Source: Bacteroidales bacterium UBA2030
Lineage (GTDB): Bacteria; Bacteroidota; Bacteroidia; Bacteroidales; TTA-H9
Direction of reading: 5' to 3'
Length of the DNA stretch: 15,872 nt
Assembly: GCA_002332755.1 (NCBI GenBank)
Contig: DDBO01000114.1
Coordinates: forward strand, 1-15,872
Position 1 is the stretch's first letter. Every line of letters begins with the position of its first letter. A program made the translations under genes and the position numbers. This document shows positions 7,875 to 15,795 of this stretch, piece by piece. The notes beneath the pieces are model-generated. The model did no database searches, was not told the DNA's origin, and was given only the letters and a program-made list of their open reading frames with translations.

Positions 7875-10800
7875 CTTGAAACAACTAATTTCAATACAAC
7901 CTGCGACCCATTATCCATCACAATGCGCACAAAGTATATTCCAGGGGCTATTCCATAAATAGTATAATTTCCTGAAGGTTCTGGCTTAGTAAATTTCTTT
8001 ATCAGCCCACCTCCGGGACTTAATATTTCAACCAAAGAATACTTAGCTTGAACAGAACTTTGGATTCTAAAACTTTCTCTTGCCGGATTGGGATATAAAC
8101 CCAAAGAAGGTGCATGGTTTTCGTTAACCCCCAAGGCTTTGGTAATATAGATATATTGCGGAAAATTCAGGGTAAATGAGCCCAGGGCATTAGACGCCAC
8201 AAGTTTAACTGCATGCCAGCCGGTATCTGCAAAAATCACTTTTGGATTGCGAATGTCGGAATAGGAAGGAGTGCCTCCTTCGAAATACCAGTCCCATGCA
8301 GTAGTTGTTCCTCCCAGGTCTTCGGCTGCAAAATTCACAACCGTATAAGCCGGAGCCGGATTTTTATCAGTACGTATGACTACTACCGGCCATCCAGTTT
8401 CACATCCAAAGCCGGGTGTAGCAAACAAACCATCGCCACCAGGGAAATAACCCAATAACTGGTCTGTACGGCTCCAATTGACTCCCACCGCATTGTTAGC
8501 CAGTGGATCACATAGTTGAATTGAACGGGCAGTACCTGATGCTCCTAAAGGCCAGGGCCAATCAGGGAGGTATGGAATACTGTCGATAGTGTAACCCAAT
8601 TTATCTTTCAACATGAGAAGTTCTCCTGCATTATTTAAATTACCGGCCATCCACGACATTGCCGACACACCAAACCATTTTGCCAGCAAATGCGAAGAAC
8701 GGGCCAGAACAAGATACTCTCCCGGCTCCATCCGGTAATCAGGAAAAGTCATTTCAATACCCCTTGTGGAAAAACCCTTCAGATTTACTGAATGATTCTC
8801 ATTATTACGAATTTCGATAAATTCCAAACTATCCGGATCTGGCAGGCCCGATTTGTACATGATTTCAGTAAGAGCCAGCTTTGTCTTGCCGGGAGCTGCC
8901 ACATATACATAATTGTCCTGACACACCGAATCAGCACCAAGCACATTGGAAACTTTCAGGCATACTCTATATACACCTGGCTGGGTATATTTAATTCCCG
9001 CCGGATTCTGGCTTGTTGATTGCGAGGGAATTCCCCCGGAGAAAGTCCATTTCCAGCTTGTGGGATTGCCAGTACTTAAATCAGTAAAACTGACATTCTC
9101 CCCCGGAAAAATAAAAGTTGACGTACTGGTGAATGAAGCTGAAGGAATATCCATGTTGCATCCCGTTGCCGGTGTTGCATAGACCAGTCGTCCGTTAACC
9201 ATCTTGCCCACAGAGCGCGATGCACGGCTCCACGATTGTCCAAGAGCATTGTTGGCATTTGGATTGCAAAGCTCAAGACTGTAGCCTTTACCATTGGCCA
9301 ACGAATCCCATGGGTTATTGGGTTTATAAGGGATACTGTCGACAGTAATACCAAATTTATTCACCAGCTTGATGAGTTCTCCTGAATTTGCCAATACACC
9401 TGAAGTCCACTGCAAAAAGGAGACCTCATAAAAACTTTCAGCGGCCTTTCGATTTCCGGCAATTACCAAAAAGGATCCAGGTTGAAGCACGACATCCGGA
9501 AATTCATATTCAATACCCGCGGTAAAACTGAAATTCTTCAAATTCACCGGTTGGCCTCCCCGATTATACAGTTCGATAAACTCGAGACTGTCGGGGTTAG
9601 TTTCGGGAGGATTATACATTATCTCTGTAATGACAATGGGTTCGGCGCTATTATCACCTACCTGAATATAACCCGGCTTGCAGAGTGTATTCTGTCCATA
9701 AATATTTCCGGCTGTGAGGCAGACCTTGTATAAGCCCGGTTCTTCGTATCTCACCGGAGGCGGGGTTTCCCCTTCCCAAACTAATGGATCACCTCCTTCG
9801 AAATACCAGTGCCATGAGTTGGCTGCACCCTTGGTAAGGTTGACAAAAGTTGCCGTCTGGTTCATGGCAATGACAGTATCAAGGGTCGTAAAATCAGCAA
9901 CAGGCGCCGTAAAACTGCAGGGTGCAAGCGGAGTAGCATAGATCTTGTTTCCTGCCTGGTTGCTTGCGGCATATTCACTGCTATAAATCCAATTTTCAGG
10001 CAAGCTATTGTCCATCGAAGGATCGCAGATTACCAGCGAGGGGCCTCCCCCATTAGGTTTTGTGGGCCATGGAGCGGAGCTTAGATAGTAAACAGAATCC
10101 ACCAGTTGTCCATAATTATCAAAAAGCATTATCTCCGAGCCTGTATTACTGAGCTTTCCTCCAATCCATTGGTAGGAAGGCACACCGAAGGTGTGAAGTA
10201 TGGCAGCAGGGTTATAAGCAAGCAAAACATACTCCCCGGGATCGAAATTACGGGCGGGAAATGTAAAACTTATATTGCGTGCCGTAAGTGAATAACCCTC
10301 AAGATTGATGGATTCGGTTCCATTGTGGTAAATCTCAATAAACTCAATGCTATCCTGGGTTTCAGGGGGATTGTACATTATCTCGGTAATCACCAGATCA
10401 GGTACCTCTGCAACCAATACTTCTATATAATCCGATTTACAAACCGTATTTTCTCCATAAACGTTGCCTGCCGTCAAACAAACAATGAATTTCCCCGGTG
10501 TATTGTAAGTGATAGCAGGAGGCTGTGCGGTAGTGTCGGCAAAAGGTTCACCGCCTTCAAAATCCCAATAATAATAAGAAGCATAGCCTTGGGTAAGATT
10601 TGTAAAAGAAACTGACTGACCCGCAACGATTTTTACTGAACTTGCACTAAAATCGGGTTGAGGAACAGTATGGGCACAAGGGCCACCTGGTGTTCCATAA
10701 ATAGGTTCACCACTTGCATTGATAGACTGAAATTCAACACTGTGAATCCAATTCTCGGGCACTCCACTATTAAAACCCGGATCACAAAGAACGAGTGAAG

Positions 10801-12004
10801 GACCATACCCATTAGCCAGGGTATCCCAGGGAAGTGTATTCGTATATCTGACTGTATCTACAAGAAACCCAAAATTGTCTTTCAATTGAATGAATGCACT
10901 GTTGTTGTTTAGCTTACCCCCATTCCACTTCAGCGAACTTACTCCAAAAGTCCGGCGTATGGCTAAGGTATCATAGGCCAGCACAAGGTATTGCCCTGGA
11001 TTAAAGGCAATTCCGGAAAAAGTAAAATTGACATTGCCGGCATTCAGAACAAAACCATTCAAATTGACGCTTTCCGCTCCATTGTTATAAATCTCAATAA
11101 AATCAAGGCTATCGCTCGACTCTGGCGGATTATACATTATTTCGGTGATCACAATGTCGCTGTAGGGTTGAATCACATGGATATAATTATCCAGGCAAAG
11201 GGTACTGTTTCCCTGACCATTGCTTACCGTCAGGCAAACATCGAAATCGCCAGGCATGTTATAAGTAATATCAGGATTTTGAGCCGTTGAAGCAGAAGGT
11301 GCCCCCCCCTCGAAAGTCCAGGACCACTGAGTAGGATTTCCCAATGAAATATCAAAAAATGTAACACTTTCACCGGCCATAATCGTGGTATTATCAGCCC
11401 AGAAATTGGCAATGGGGGCACCACTCCACGAACCGCATGAAGCACCCGGAGATGCCCACACAGGTTCGCCTGTTGGCAACACCCCGGCATACAAAGTAGC
11501 AGCCGACCAATTTTCAGAAAGCGAATTATCACCAAATGGATTACACAATTCTAAAGAAGGCCCCGTTCCATTGGGTGTTGTTGGCCAGGGAGAAACAACG
11601 CCATAATACACACTATCTACGGTAATACCCTGTGGATCTATCAGTTTTATTAACTCTCCGCTGTTTGAAAGCCTGCCGCTTTGCCATTGAATGGCAGCCA
11701 CCCCAAATATCGATTGCATGGAGGCAGCATTATAAGCCAAAACCAGGTATTCCCCAGGATTTATAATATATGAAGAAAATATATATACTATCCCATCTGT
11801 AAATTGGTAACCCTGAAGATTAATGGGGAAGTTCCCCCGGTTATAAAGTTCCAAAAATTCAGTTTCATCGCTGCTCCCCGGCGGATTATAATTAATTTCG
11901 CTGATAACAATAGGGCTGTTGCTTTGAGCAGTGCTAAGCTGAGGAAGCATCATCCATGCAATAAAAAAAGCTGCAAGAATGCGCAAAAAATTCAGGGTCT
12001 TCAT
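7871..12004 (-). CDS. giant secreted surface protein: signal peptide, five lamin-tail/PKD units, type IX sorting domain
   Basis: The protein has 1377 residues. A signal peptide (about 1-26, cleavage near STA-Q) is followed by five alternating modules. Lamin-tail domains start near 31, 283, 537, 789 and 1042, each opening with a (V/A)I(T/S)EIxYNPP-like motif; the fifth is degenerate. PKD domains lie near 196-277, 449-530, 701-783, 953-1035 and 1205-1287, each with a WxW/WYFEGG-like core. Unit spacing is 252-254 residues. Residues about 1300-1377 form a type A T9SS sorting domain (YPNPARESF near the start, GIYFVRI, final KLVVSR). All 18 cysteines fall in fixed pairs. No catalytic domain is seen, so the likely role is structural or adhesive at the outer surface. 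Lamin-tail domains in bacteria often accompany secreted nucleases or adhesins, but no nuclease is present here. Confidence 0.92.
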   Translation of the reverse strand: MKTLNFLRILAAFFIAWMMLPQLSTAQSNSPIVISEINYNPPGSSDETEFLELYNRGNFPINLQGYQFTDGIVYIFSSYIINPGEYLVLAYNAASMQSIFGVAAIQWQSGRLSNSGELIKLIDPQGITVDSVYYGVVSPWPTTPNGTGPSLELCNPFGDNSLSENWSAATLYAGVLPTGEPVWASPGASCGSWSGAPIANFWADNTTIMAGESVTFFDISLGNPTQWSWTFEGGAPSASTAQNPDITYNMPGDFDVCLTVSNGQGNSTLCLDNYIHVIQPYSDIVITEIMYNPPESSDSLDFIEIYNNGAESVNLNGFVLNAGNVNFTFSGIAFNPGQYLVLAYDTLAIRRTFGVSSLKWNGGKLNNNSAFIQLKDNFGFLVDTVRYTNTLPWDTLANGYGPSLVLCDPGFNSGVPENWIHSVEFQSINASGEPIYGTPGGPCAHTVPQPDFSASSVKIVAGQSVSFTNLTQGYASYYYWDFEGGEPFADTTAQPPAITYNTPGKFIVCLTAGNVYGENTVCKSDYIEVLVAEVPDLVITEIMYNPPETQDSIEFIEIYHNGTESINLEGYSLTARNISFTFPARNFDPGEYVLLAYNPAAILHTFGVPSYQWIGGKLSNTGSEIMLFDNYGQLVDSVYYLSSAPWPTKPNGGGPSLVICDPSMDNSLPENWIYSSEYAASNQAGNKIYATPLAPCSFTAPVADFTTLDTVIAMNQTATFVNLTKGAANSWHWYFEGGDPLVWEGETPPPVRYEEPGLYKVCLTAGNIYGQNTLCKPGYIQVGDNSAEPIVITEIMYNPPETNPDSLEFIELYNRGGQPVNLKNFSFTAGIEYEFPDVVLQPGSFLVIAGNRKAAESFYEVSFLQWTSGVLANSGELIKLVNKFGITVDSIPYKPNNPWDSLANGKGYSLELCNPNANNALGQSWSRASRSVGKMVNGRLVYATPATGCNMDIPSASFTSTSTFIFPGENVSFTDLSTGNPTSWKWTFSGGIPSQSTSQNPAGIKYTQPGVYRVCLKVSNVLGADSVCQDNYVYVAAPGKTKLALTEIMYKSGLPDPDSLEFIEIRNNENHSVNLKGFSTRGIEMTFPDYRMEPGEYLVLARSSHLLAKWFGVSAMSWMAGNLNNAGELLMLKDKLGYTIDSIPYLPDWPWPLGASGTARSIQLCDPLANNAVGVNWSRTDQLLGYFPGGDGLFATPGFGCETGWPVVVIRTDKNPAPAYTVVNFAAEDLGGTTTAWDWYFEGGTPSYSDIRNPKVIFADTGWHAVKLVASNALGSFTLNFPQYIYITKALGVNENHAPSLGLYPNPARESFRIQSSVQAKYSLVEILSPGGGLIKKFTKPEPSGNYTIYGIAPGIYFVRIVMDNGSQVVLKLVVSR
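8144..11914 (-). repeat. five-copy tandem coding repeat (about 759 bp per unit) encoding LTD-PKD modules
   Basis: Units run approximately 11914-11159, 11158-10397, 10396-9641, 9640-8882 and 8881-8144, each encoding about 253 residues. At DNA level the start of each LTD shows a recognisable shared stretch, for example GGATTATACATTAT on the + strand near 9609 and 11129, and GGATTGTACATTAT near 10371. The rest has diverged clearly, so the copies are old rather than recently expanded. Unit 5 is the most divergent: it lacks the YNPP motif and the PKD cysteine pair. Boundaries are set by protein homology and are approximate. Confidence 0.85.
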
Positions 12005-12036
12005 ACACGCTGATTTTTACTTATTTACTCCGGAAA

Positions 12037-12044
12037 CAAAAATA
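12037..12044 (-). promoter_or_regulatory. candidate -7 box (TATTTTTG) for the LTD-PKD gene
   Basis: Reading the - strand, TATTTTTG matches TAnnTTTG exactly and lies 32 bases upstream of the ATG. No TTTG sits at about 19-21 bases further upstream, so the -33 element is not supported for this box. It is an alternative to the spaced pair at 12056-12087. Confidence 0.35.
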
Positions 12045-12055
12045 TATCCAAAAAA

Positions 12056-12087
12056 CAAATATCGCTGTTTTTCAATCCACTAACAAA
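12056..12087 (-). promoter_or_regulatory. candidate two-part promoter (TTTG, 20 bases, GATATTTG) for the LTD-PKD gene
   Basis: On the - strand a TTTG (12084-12087) is separated by 20 bases from GATATTTG (12056-12063), a 7-of-8 match to TAnnTTTG. The spacing fits the Bacteroidota -33/-7 arrangement. It would give a leader of roughly 45 bases. The 134-base intergenic region (12005-12138) also serves the divergent GH18 gene, for which I found no clear box on the + strand. Confidence 0.4.
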
Positions 12088-12138
12088 CAAGCATATCATA
12101 ACTTATTCAAAAATAACACAAAAAATTTCCATACTGAA

Positions 12139-13902
12139 ATGACAAAACCGGCATTATCACCTTTTCATTGCTTCCTGTTTTATTTCCTGCTTCAAATAAA
12201 TGTATTTGCATCGGCGCAGGATTTTCTCTCCATACACGCAGAAGAAAACATGTATTATAAAACACATTCTTCGCCCAAAGAACCCGATTCAATCAAATCT
12301 TTTCGCCTCCCTGGACAAATCAAAAACAACATTCGGGTATTTGGATATCATCCCTATTGGATGAATAATAACTGGAGCCAGTACCAATGGAATCTGCTTA
12401 CCGATTTATGTTATTTCTCTTACGAAGTAGATCCGGCAACTGGCAATGCAATTACTACCAACCATTTCGAAACCGCTGCAGTTATTGATACAGCCTTATC
12501 TCATGGATTAAAAGTTCATCTTTGTGTAACTCTGTTTAGCGGACACAGCACCTTTTTTACAAATCCCCAGGCCCGGCGAAATTTGTGTAATCAACTTGTT
12601 GAGAAAGTAAAACAGAGAGGCATTCACGGCATCAACATCGACTTCGAAGCAGTTTCCTCATCGCAAAGTATGGAGCTTACGGCTTTTATGCAAGAATTAA
12701 GGCATTCCATTGATTCAGCTTCACCATCTACCCAACTCAGCATGGCTACGCCGGCAGTCAACTGGAGTAATACTTTCCATTTTCCTGAGTTGGTGCAGAT
12801 CTGTGACTTTTTTATGATAATGACTTACGACTATTACTGGAATTTAAGCCAGACGGCTGGCCCGGTGGCACCCCTTTATCCGATGGAGAGCGGATATCCC
12901 TATGGAGTGGTTCGGACGATTCAATATTACTTAAACCAAGGTGTGCCAAAAAACAAAGTTTTGCTGGGGATACCTTATTACGGGAGAACCTGGCCGGTGC
13001 AATCACCATCCGCGCCAAGCAATACCCGAGGTGCTGGTAGTGCTGTGACCTACCGGTCGGTAAAATCCAATTCATCAATCTTTAATGAGCAAACACGCCG
13101 ATATAATTCTGCATCACGGGCTACATATTATGCATATGAGGCCAATGGTTGGAATCATTGCTTTATTGATGAACAGGCAGACCTTCAACATAAATACGAC
13201 GTTGTGAACGCTTATTCATTGCGTGGCATAGGCATCTGGGCTCTCGGCTATGATTATGGCTTCAGCGAGTTGTGGCAGCTCATTGGTGAAGCCTTTGGCT
13301 CTGATGGCAGTATGAGTTGCAGCGACTCTCTCTTTGACGCAGGGGGACCAGCCTACCTTTCTCCTTCCTTTTCTCACAAACCTTTGATGATTAGCCCAGC
13401 AGGAGGCTCTCCCTTGCATATTTCCTTTCCAGAGCTTTCACTGTCGGATTCCCGGCTCGATGTTTTTGAAGGTTGCGATACCACCCGACCGCCTTTAATT
13501 TCTTTATTTTATGAGAATGCAGGCTTTAACTTTTTCACCGACTCCACCCAAATTTATTTAATTCCTCGTGCTACAGGCCCCAACCCAAAGGCCGACTATT
13601 GCATTACCTGGCGTTGTCCCTCAGCCGGGACAACCAATGTAGACAATAATGAATGGATCAGCGTTTTCCCATGCCCTGCCACCCATCAACTGAATATCGC
13701 TTTCCCCGAGTATTTCCCTGCTAAAACATTAAAAGTTAACTTAATAAATTCGGCAGGAATTATTGTGTTTACCGTTGAGGAGAACCCTTCTGGGAAGATA
13801 ACCACGCTGAACCTCCCCCACTGGCTATCACCAGGTATTTATTTATTACGTGCACAAGTTTCAGACAAGTTTTTTTCTTCTAAAATTGTCATTTCCCGGT
13901 AA
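12139..13902 (+). CDS. secreted GH18 glycosidase-like protein with CUB-like domain and type IX sorting signal
   Basis: The protein has 587 residues. A signal peptide (about 1-26, cleavage near ASA-Q) precedes a GH18 TIM barrel at about 65-387. Motifs in order are VFGYHPYWM (67-75), YFSYEVD (92-98), the active-site strand GINIDFEAV (164-172) with candidate acid E170 and D168, FMIMTYDYYW (225-234), GIPYYGRTW (277-285) and GIGIWALGYDYG (363-374). The first Asp of DGxDxDxE is replaced by His163, and the next by Asn166, as in some YaaH-like members. Residues about 394-493 resemble a CUB domain (FDAGGPAYLS, then LDVFEG near 440). Residues 505-587 are a T9SS type A sorting domain ending KIVISR. Family reactions are hydrolysis of beta-1,4-linked N-acetylglucosamine polymers (chitin, peptidoglycan or N-glycan cores); which one applies is not visible. 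Confidence 0.9.
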   Translation: MTKPALSPFHCFLFYFLLQINVFASAQDFLSIHAEENMYYKTHSSPKEPDSIKSFRLPGQIKNNIRVFGYHPYWMNNNWSQYQWNLLTDLCYFSYEVDPATGNAITTNHFETAAVIDTALSHGLKVHLCVTLFSGHSTFFTNPQARRNLCNQLVEKVKQRGIHGINIDFEAVSSSQSMELTAFMQELRHSIDSASPSTQLSMATPAVNWSNTFHFPELVQICDFFMIMTYDYYWNLSQTAGPVAPLYPMESGYPYGVVRTIQYYLNQGVPKNKVLLGIPYYGRTWPVQSPSAPSNTRGAGSAVTYRSVKSNSSIFNEQTRRYNSASRATYYAYEANGWNHCFIDEQADLQHKYDVVNAYSLRGIGIWALGYDYGFSELWQLIGEAFGSDGSMSCSDSLFDAGGPAYLSPSFSHKPLMISPAGGSPLHISFPELSLSDSRLDVFEGCDTTRPPLISLFYENAGFNFFTDSTQIYLIPRATGPNPKADYCITWRCPSAGTTNVDNNEWISVFPCPATHQLNIAFPEYFPAKTLKVNLINSAGIIVFTVEENPSGKITTLNLPHWLSPGIYLLRAQVSDKFFSSKIVISR

Positions 13903-13927
13903 AGGAAGATTCTATCACCTTAGCCTT

Positions 13928-14641
13928 TTAGACTACTCTTCCTGCTGTGGCAATGGCGGCAACACTCACACGGGTACCAGGTACCTCCAACAGCAGGTTG
14001 ATACAAGCTTCCATTGTTGATCCTGTCGTTATTACATCATCTACCAACAAAATATGTTTTCCTTCCAGGCACTTAGTTTCCCGTAAGGCAAACACAGATT
14101 TTACATTCTCCCAACGCTTCAGCCGCGATTTACGGGTCTGCGTTTCTGTAAAGACAGCACGGTGCAGTGAGGTTTCATCTACAGGCTTATGCATCGACTG
14201 AGCGAGCCCCAGGGCAAACATGGCCGCCTGATTGTAGCCTCGCTTTTTCTCTTTATCAGGATGTAAAGGAATAGGAATGATTACATCCACGCCCCGAAAA
14301 ACTTCCGATTCAAGCAGTTCTCTGCCATAAATACAACCCACAAAAATTCCAATCTCGGGTGCATGCCCGTATTTTAAATTATGCAGAAGCCTTTGCACCG
14401 GAGCACTCTTACGAAAAAAATACCTGGCTGCACCCCCCTCTACCGGCACCCGTCCCCAAAACGACCTTACAACCTGGTTATCTTTCGGATTCAAATGAAA
14501 TCCAGTCTGGGGCAAATGAAGCAAACAACGATTGCAAAGGATTTCCTCATTCAAATACAAACTATTTCCGCAAGCCTGACATAGCCTCGGATAAATAAGC
14601 GACAAAAAATCGTCAGCATATTCTATGATCTTGCTTAGCAT
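13928..14641 (-). CDS. comF: ComF family phosphoribosyltransferase-like protein
   Basis: The 237-residue cytoplasmic protein has an N-terminal zinc-binding pair of Cys-x-x-Cys motifs (C21/C24 and C36/C39). They are followed by the family motif VIIPIPLHPDKEKKRGYNQA (120-139) and the PRPP-binding loop HILLVDDVITTGSTM (196-210). Length and order match ComF/GntX proteins, which are linked to DNA uptake and use of imported DNA in competent bacteria; the biochemical role is still unclear. The ATG at 14641 starts MLSKIIEYADDFLSLIYPRLC, typical for the family in this phylum. The gene converges on the GH18 gene with 25 bases between stops and appears to be transcribed alone from the candidate box at 14658-14665. 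Confidence 0.92.
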   Translation of the reverse strand: MLSKIIEYADDFLSLIYPRLCQACGNSLYLNEEILCNRCLLHLPQTGFHLNPKDNQVVRSFWGRVPVEGGAARYFFRKSAPVQRLLHNLKYGHAPEIGIFVGCIYGRELLESEVFRGVDVIIPIPLHPDKEKKRGYNQAAMFALGLAQSMHKPVDETSLHRAVFTETQTRKSRLKRWENVKSVFALRETKCLEGKHILLVDDVITTGSTMEACINLLLEVPGTRVSVAAIATAGRVV

Positions 14642-14865
14642 AAACTCACCCTGCTCCCAAAGTTAATAATTTACTATTTTTATTTACCTCATTCCAAGAA
14701 GATGGGAAACGTCAGAACCAGCACAAAAGCCCGAAAACAGAGTAAATAAAACAGCCATCAGTATCAAACCTGACTCAGCCTATTTAACAACTTATATGGG
14801 AATGATACTTTAAAACAAGCCTAATCTTATTTTAACCACTACCCTTAAACATAAATCATTTGTAA
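14642..14865. other. intergenic region between comF and the zinc-finger gene, no gene seen
   Basis: This 224-base AT-rich stretch holds no supported reading frame, RNA gene or strong terminator. Its left end carries the candidate comF promoter. It must also contain the 3' end of the zinc-finger transcript. Confidence 0.6.
14658..14665 (-). promoter_or_regulatory. candidate -7 box (TAACTTTG) for comF
   Basis: On the - strand TAACTTTG matches TAnnTTTG exactly, 16 bases before the comF ATG. A purine-rich GGGAGCAGGGTGA lies between it and the start and may act in ribosome binding. The leader would be very short, and no TTTG is seen at the -33 position, so support is moderate at best. Confidence 0.4.
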
Positions 14866-15795
14866 TTAATTTGTTTTTTGTCCTTTTTTTACTATGGGTT
14901 TTCCGCTTGAAAAATCGATTGTAATTGAACTCAGTTCTTTACCGTCGGCAGTATATGGCAACACCTGTACACTTTGGCCATTATATTCAACAATAATGGG
15001 ACATGAAATGCTATCTGTGCAAAACCAATCAATCTTGCAGGGAGTTGTACACGATTGGATATCATATTGACCTGTTTTGCTATTCATACTCTTAATAGTT
15101 GCTCCTGATGGGATTGTATTGACCTTCACTACCCAACCCGACCATGTTATAATATTCGTTGCAGGTGGCATTTGCGATTTTGGATAAGATTTTACACCCG
15201 TTCCATTGCATGTTTTACATACATCATGGACAATACCCGTCCCATTACATTCAGGGCACTTGTATGTTTTCCCGTCAAATCGATTCACAAAGCTACCCTT
15301 TCCCCCACAACGTTCGCATTCAATAGTTTCGGGATCTAATCCAGTTCCGTTGCAATTTGGACATTTTTCTGTATAAACCGGAGTAGGTTCATATGAGTAA
15401 TGAATTTGTTCGTTGCTTTCCATCTTTACAAAACTACAATCAAAATACCATTCAAAGTTATCTTTCTGTGTTATATTCCCAACATTATCAATTGAAGTTG
15501 GCACTCCGTTCAGAAATAAATATACAAACCGAGAATCACTCAACAAATGAATATCCGGTCCATCAATGATATATTCTTTTTCAAAACCCGAAAGAATCGG
15601 GCCCTCATTCAATTTCTCTAAATTCCCGCTTTGAAAAGACCATTGATCTCCATTTAATATTACCGCATAACATACATCACAAAGTTTTAAAGGAAGAAAT
15701 TCATTATTTTTTACGCTTACTTTGAATTGGATTTTTTCCGGAGTTGCATCAAAATAAGGTGTATTAGTAACTTCGTAAATATCATATCCTGGCAT
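14866..15795 (-). CDS. DnaJ-type zinc-finger protein with PEGA-like domain, no J domain
   Basis: The ATG at 15795 gives 309 residues. Residues about 1-125 are beta-rich with no recognised family. Residues 145-200 hold four CxxCxGxG motifs (CPNCNGTG, CERCGGKG, CPECNGTG, CKTCNGTG), the cysteine-rich zinc region of DnaJ/Hsp40. Residues about 219-296 (WVVKVNTIPSGATIKS onward) resemble a PEGA beta-sandwich. No HPD-containing J domain is present, so it is not a normal co-chaperone; the zinc module probably binds unfolded or partner protein. No signal peptide appears at this start. The frame stays open upstream to a stop at 15853-15855 and reads as plausible protein, so the start may be wrong or the gene broken. 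It is AT-rich compared with its neighbours. Confidence 0.75.
   Translation of the reverse strand: MPGYDIYEVTNTPYFDATPEKIQFKVSVKNNEFLPLKLCDVCYAVILNGDQWSFQSGNLEKLNEGPILSGFEKEYIIDGPDIHLLSDSRFVYLFLNGVPTSIDNVGNITQKDNFEWYFDCSFVKMESNEQIHYSYEPTPVYTEKCPNCNGTGLDPETIECERCGGKGSFVNRFDGKTYKCPECNGTGIVHDVCKTCNGTGVKSYPKSQMPPATNIITWSGWVVKVNTIPSGATIKSMNSKTGQYDIQSCTTPCKIDWFCTDSISCPIIVEYNGQSVQVLPYTADGKELSSITIDFSSGKPIVKKGQKTN

Noticed and set aside
8213..11606. Numerous antisense reading frames of 60-100 codons on the + strand inside the LTD-PKD gene
   Set aside because: They mirror the repeated - strand gene, show no domain or signal sequence, and several are similar to one another only because the coding repeat is.
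8144..11914. CRISPR-like or satellite repeat interpretation of the recurring short motifs
   Set aside because: Recurrences are about 759 bp apart, remain in one reading frame and encode LTD motifs, so they are protein-coding repeats.
13903..13943. Inverted repeat AGGAAGA / TCTTCCT between the GH18 and comF stops as a bidirectional terminator
   Set aside because: The loop is 27 bases and the stem only 7 bp, and it extends into comF codons; not a convincing terminator.
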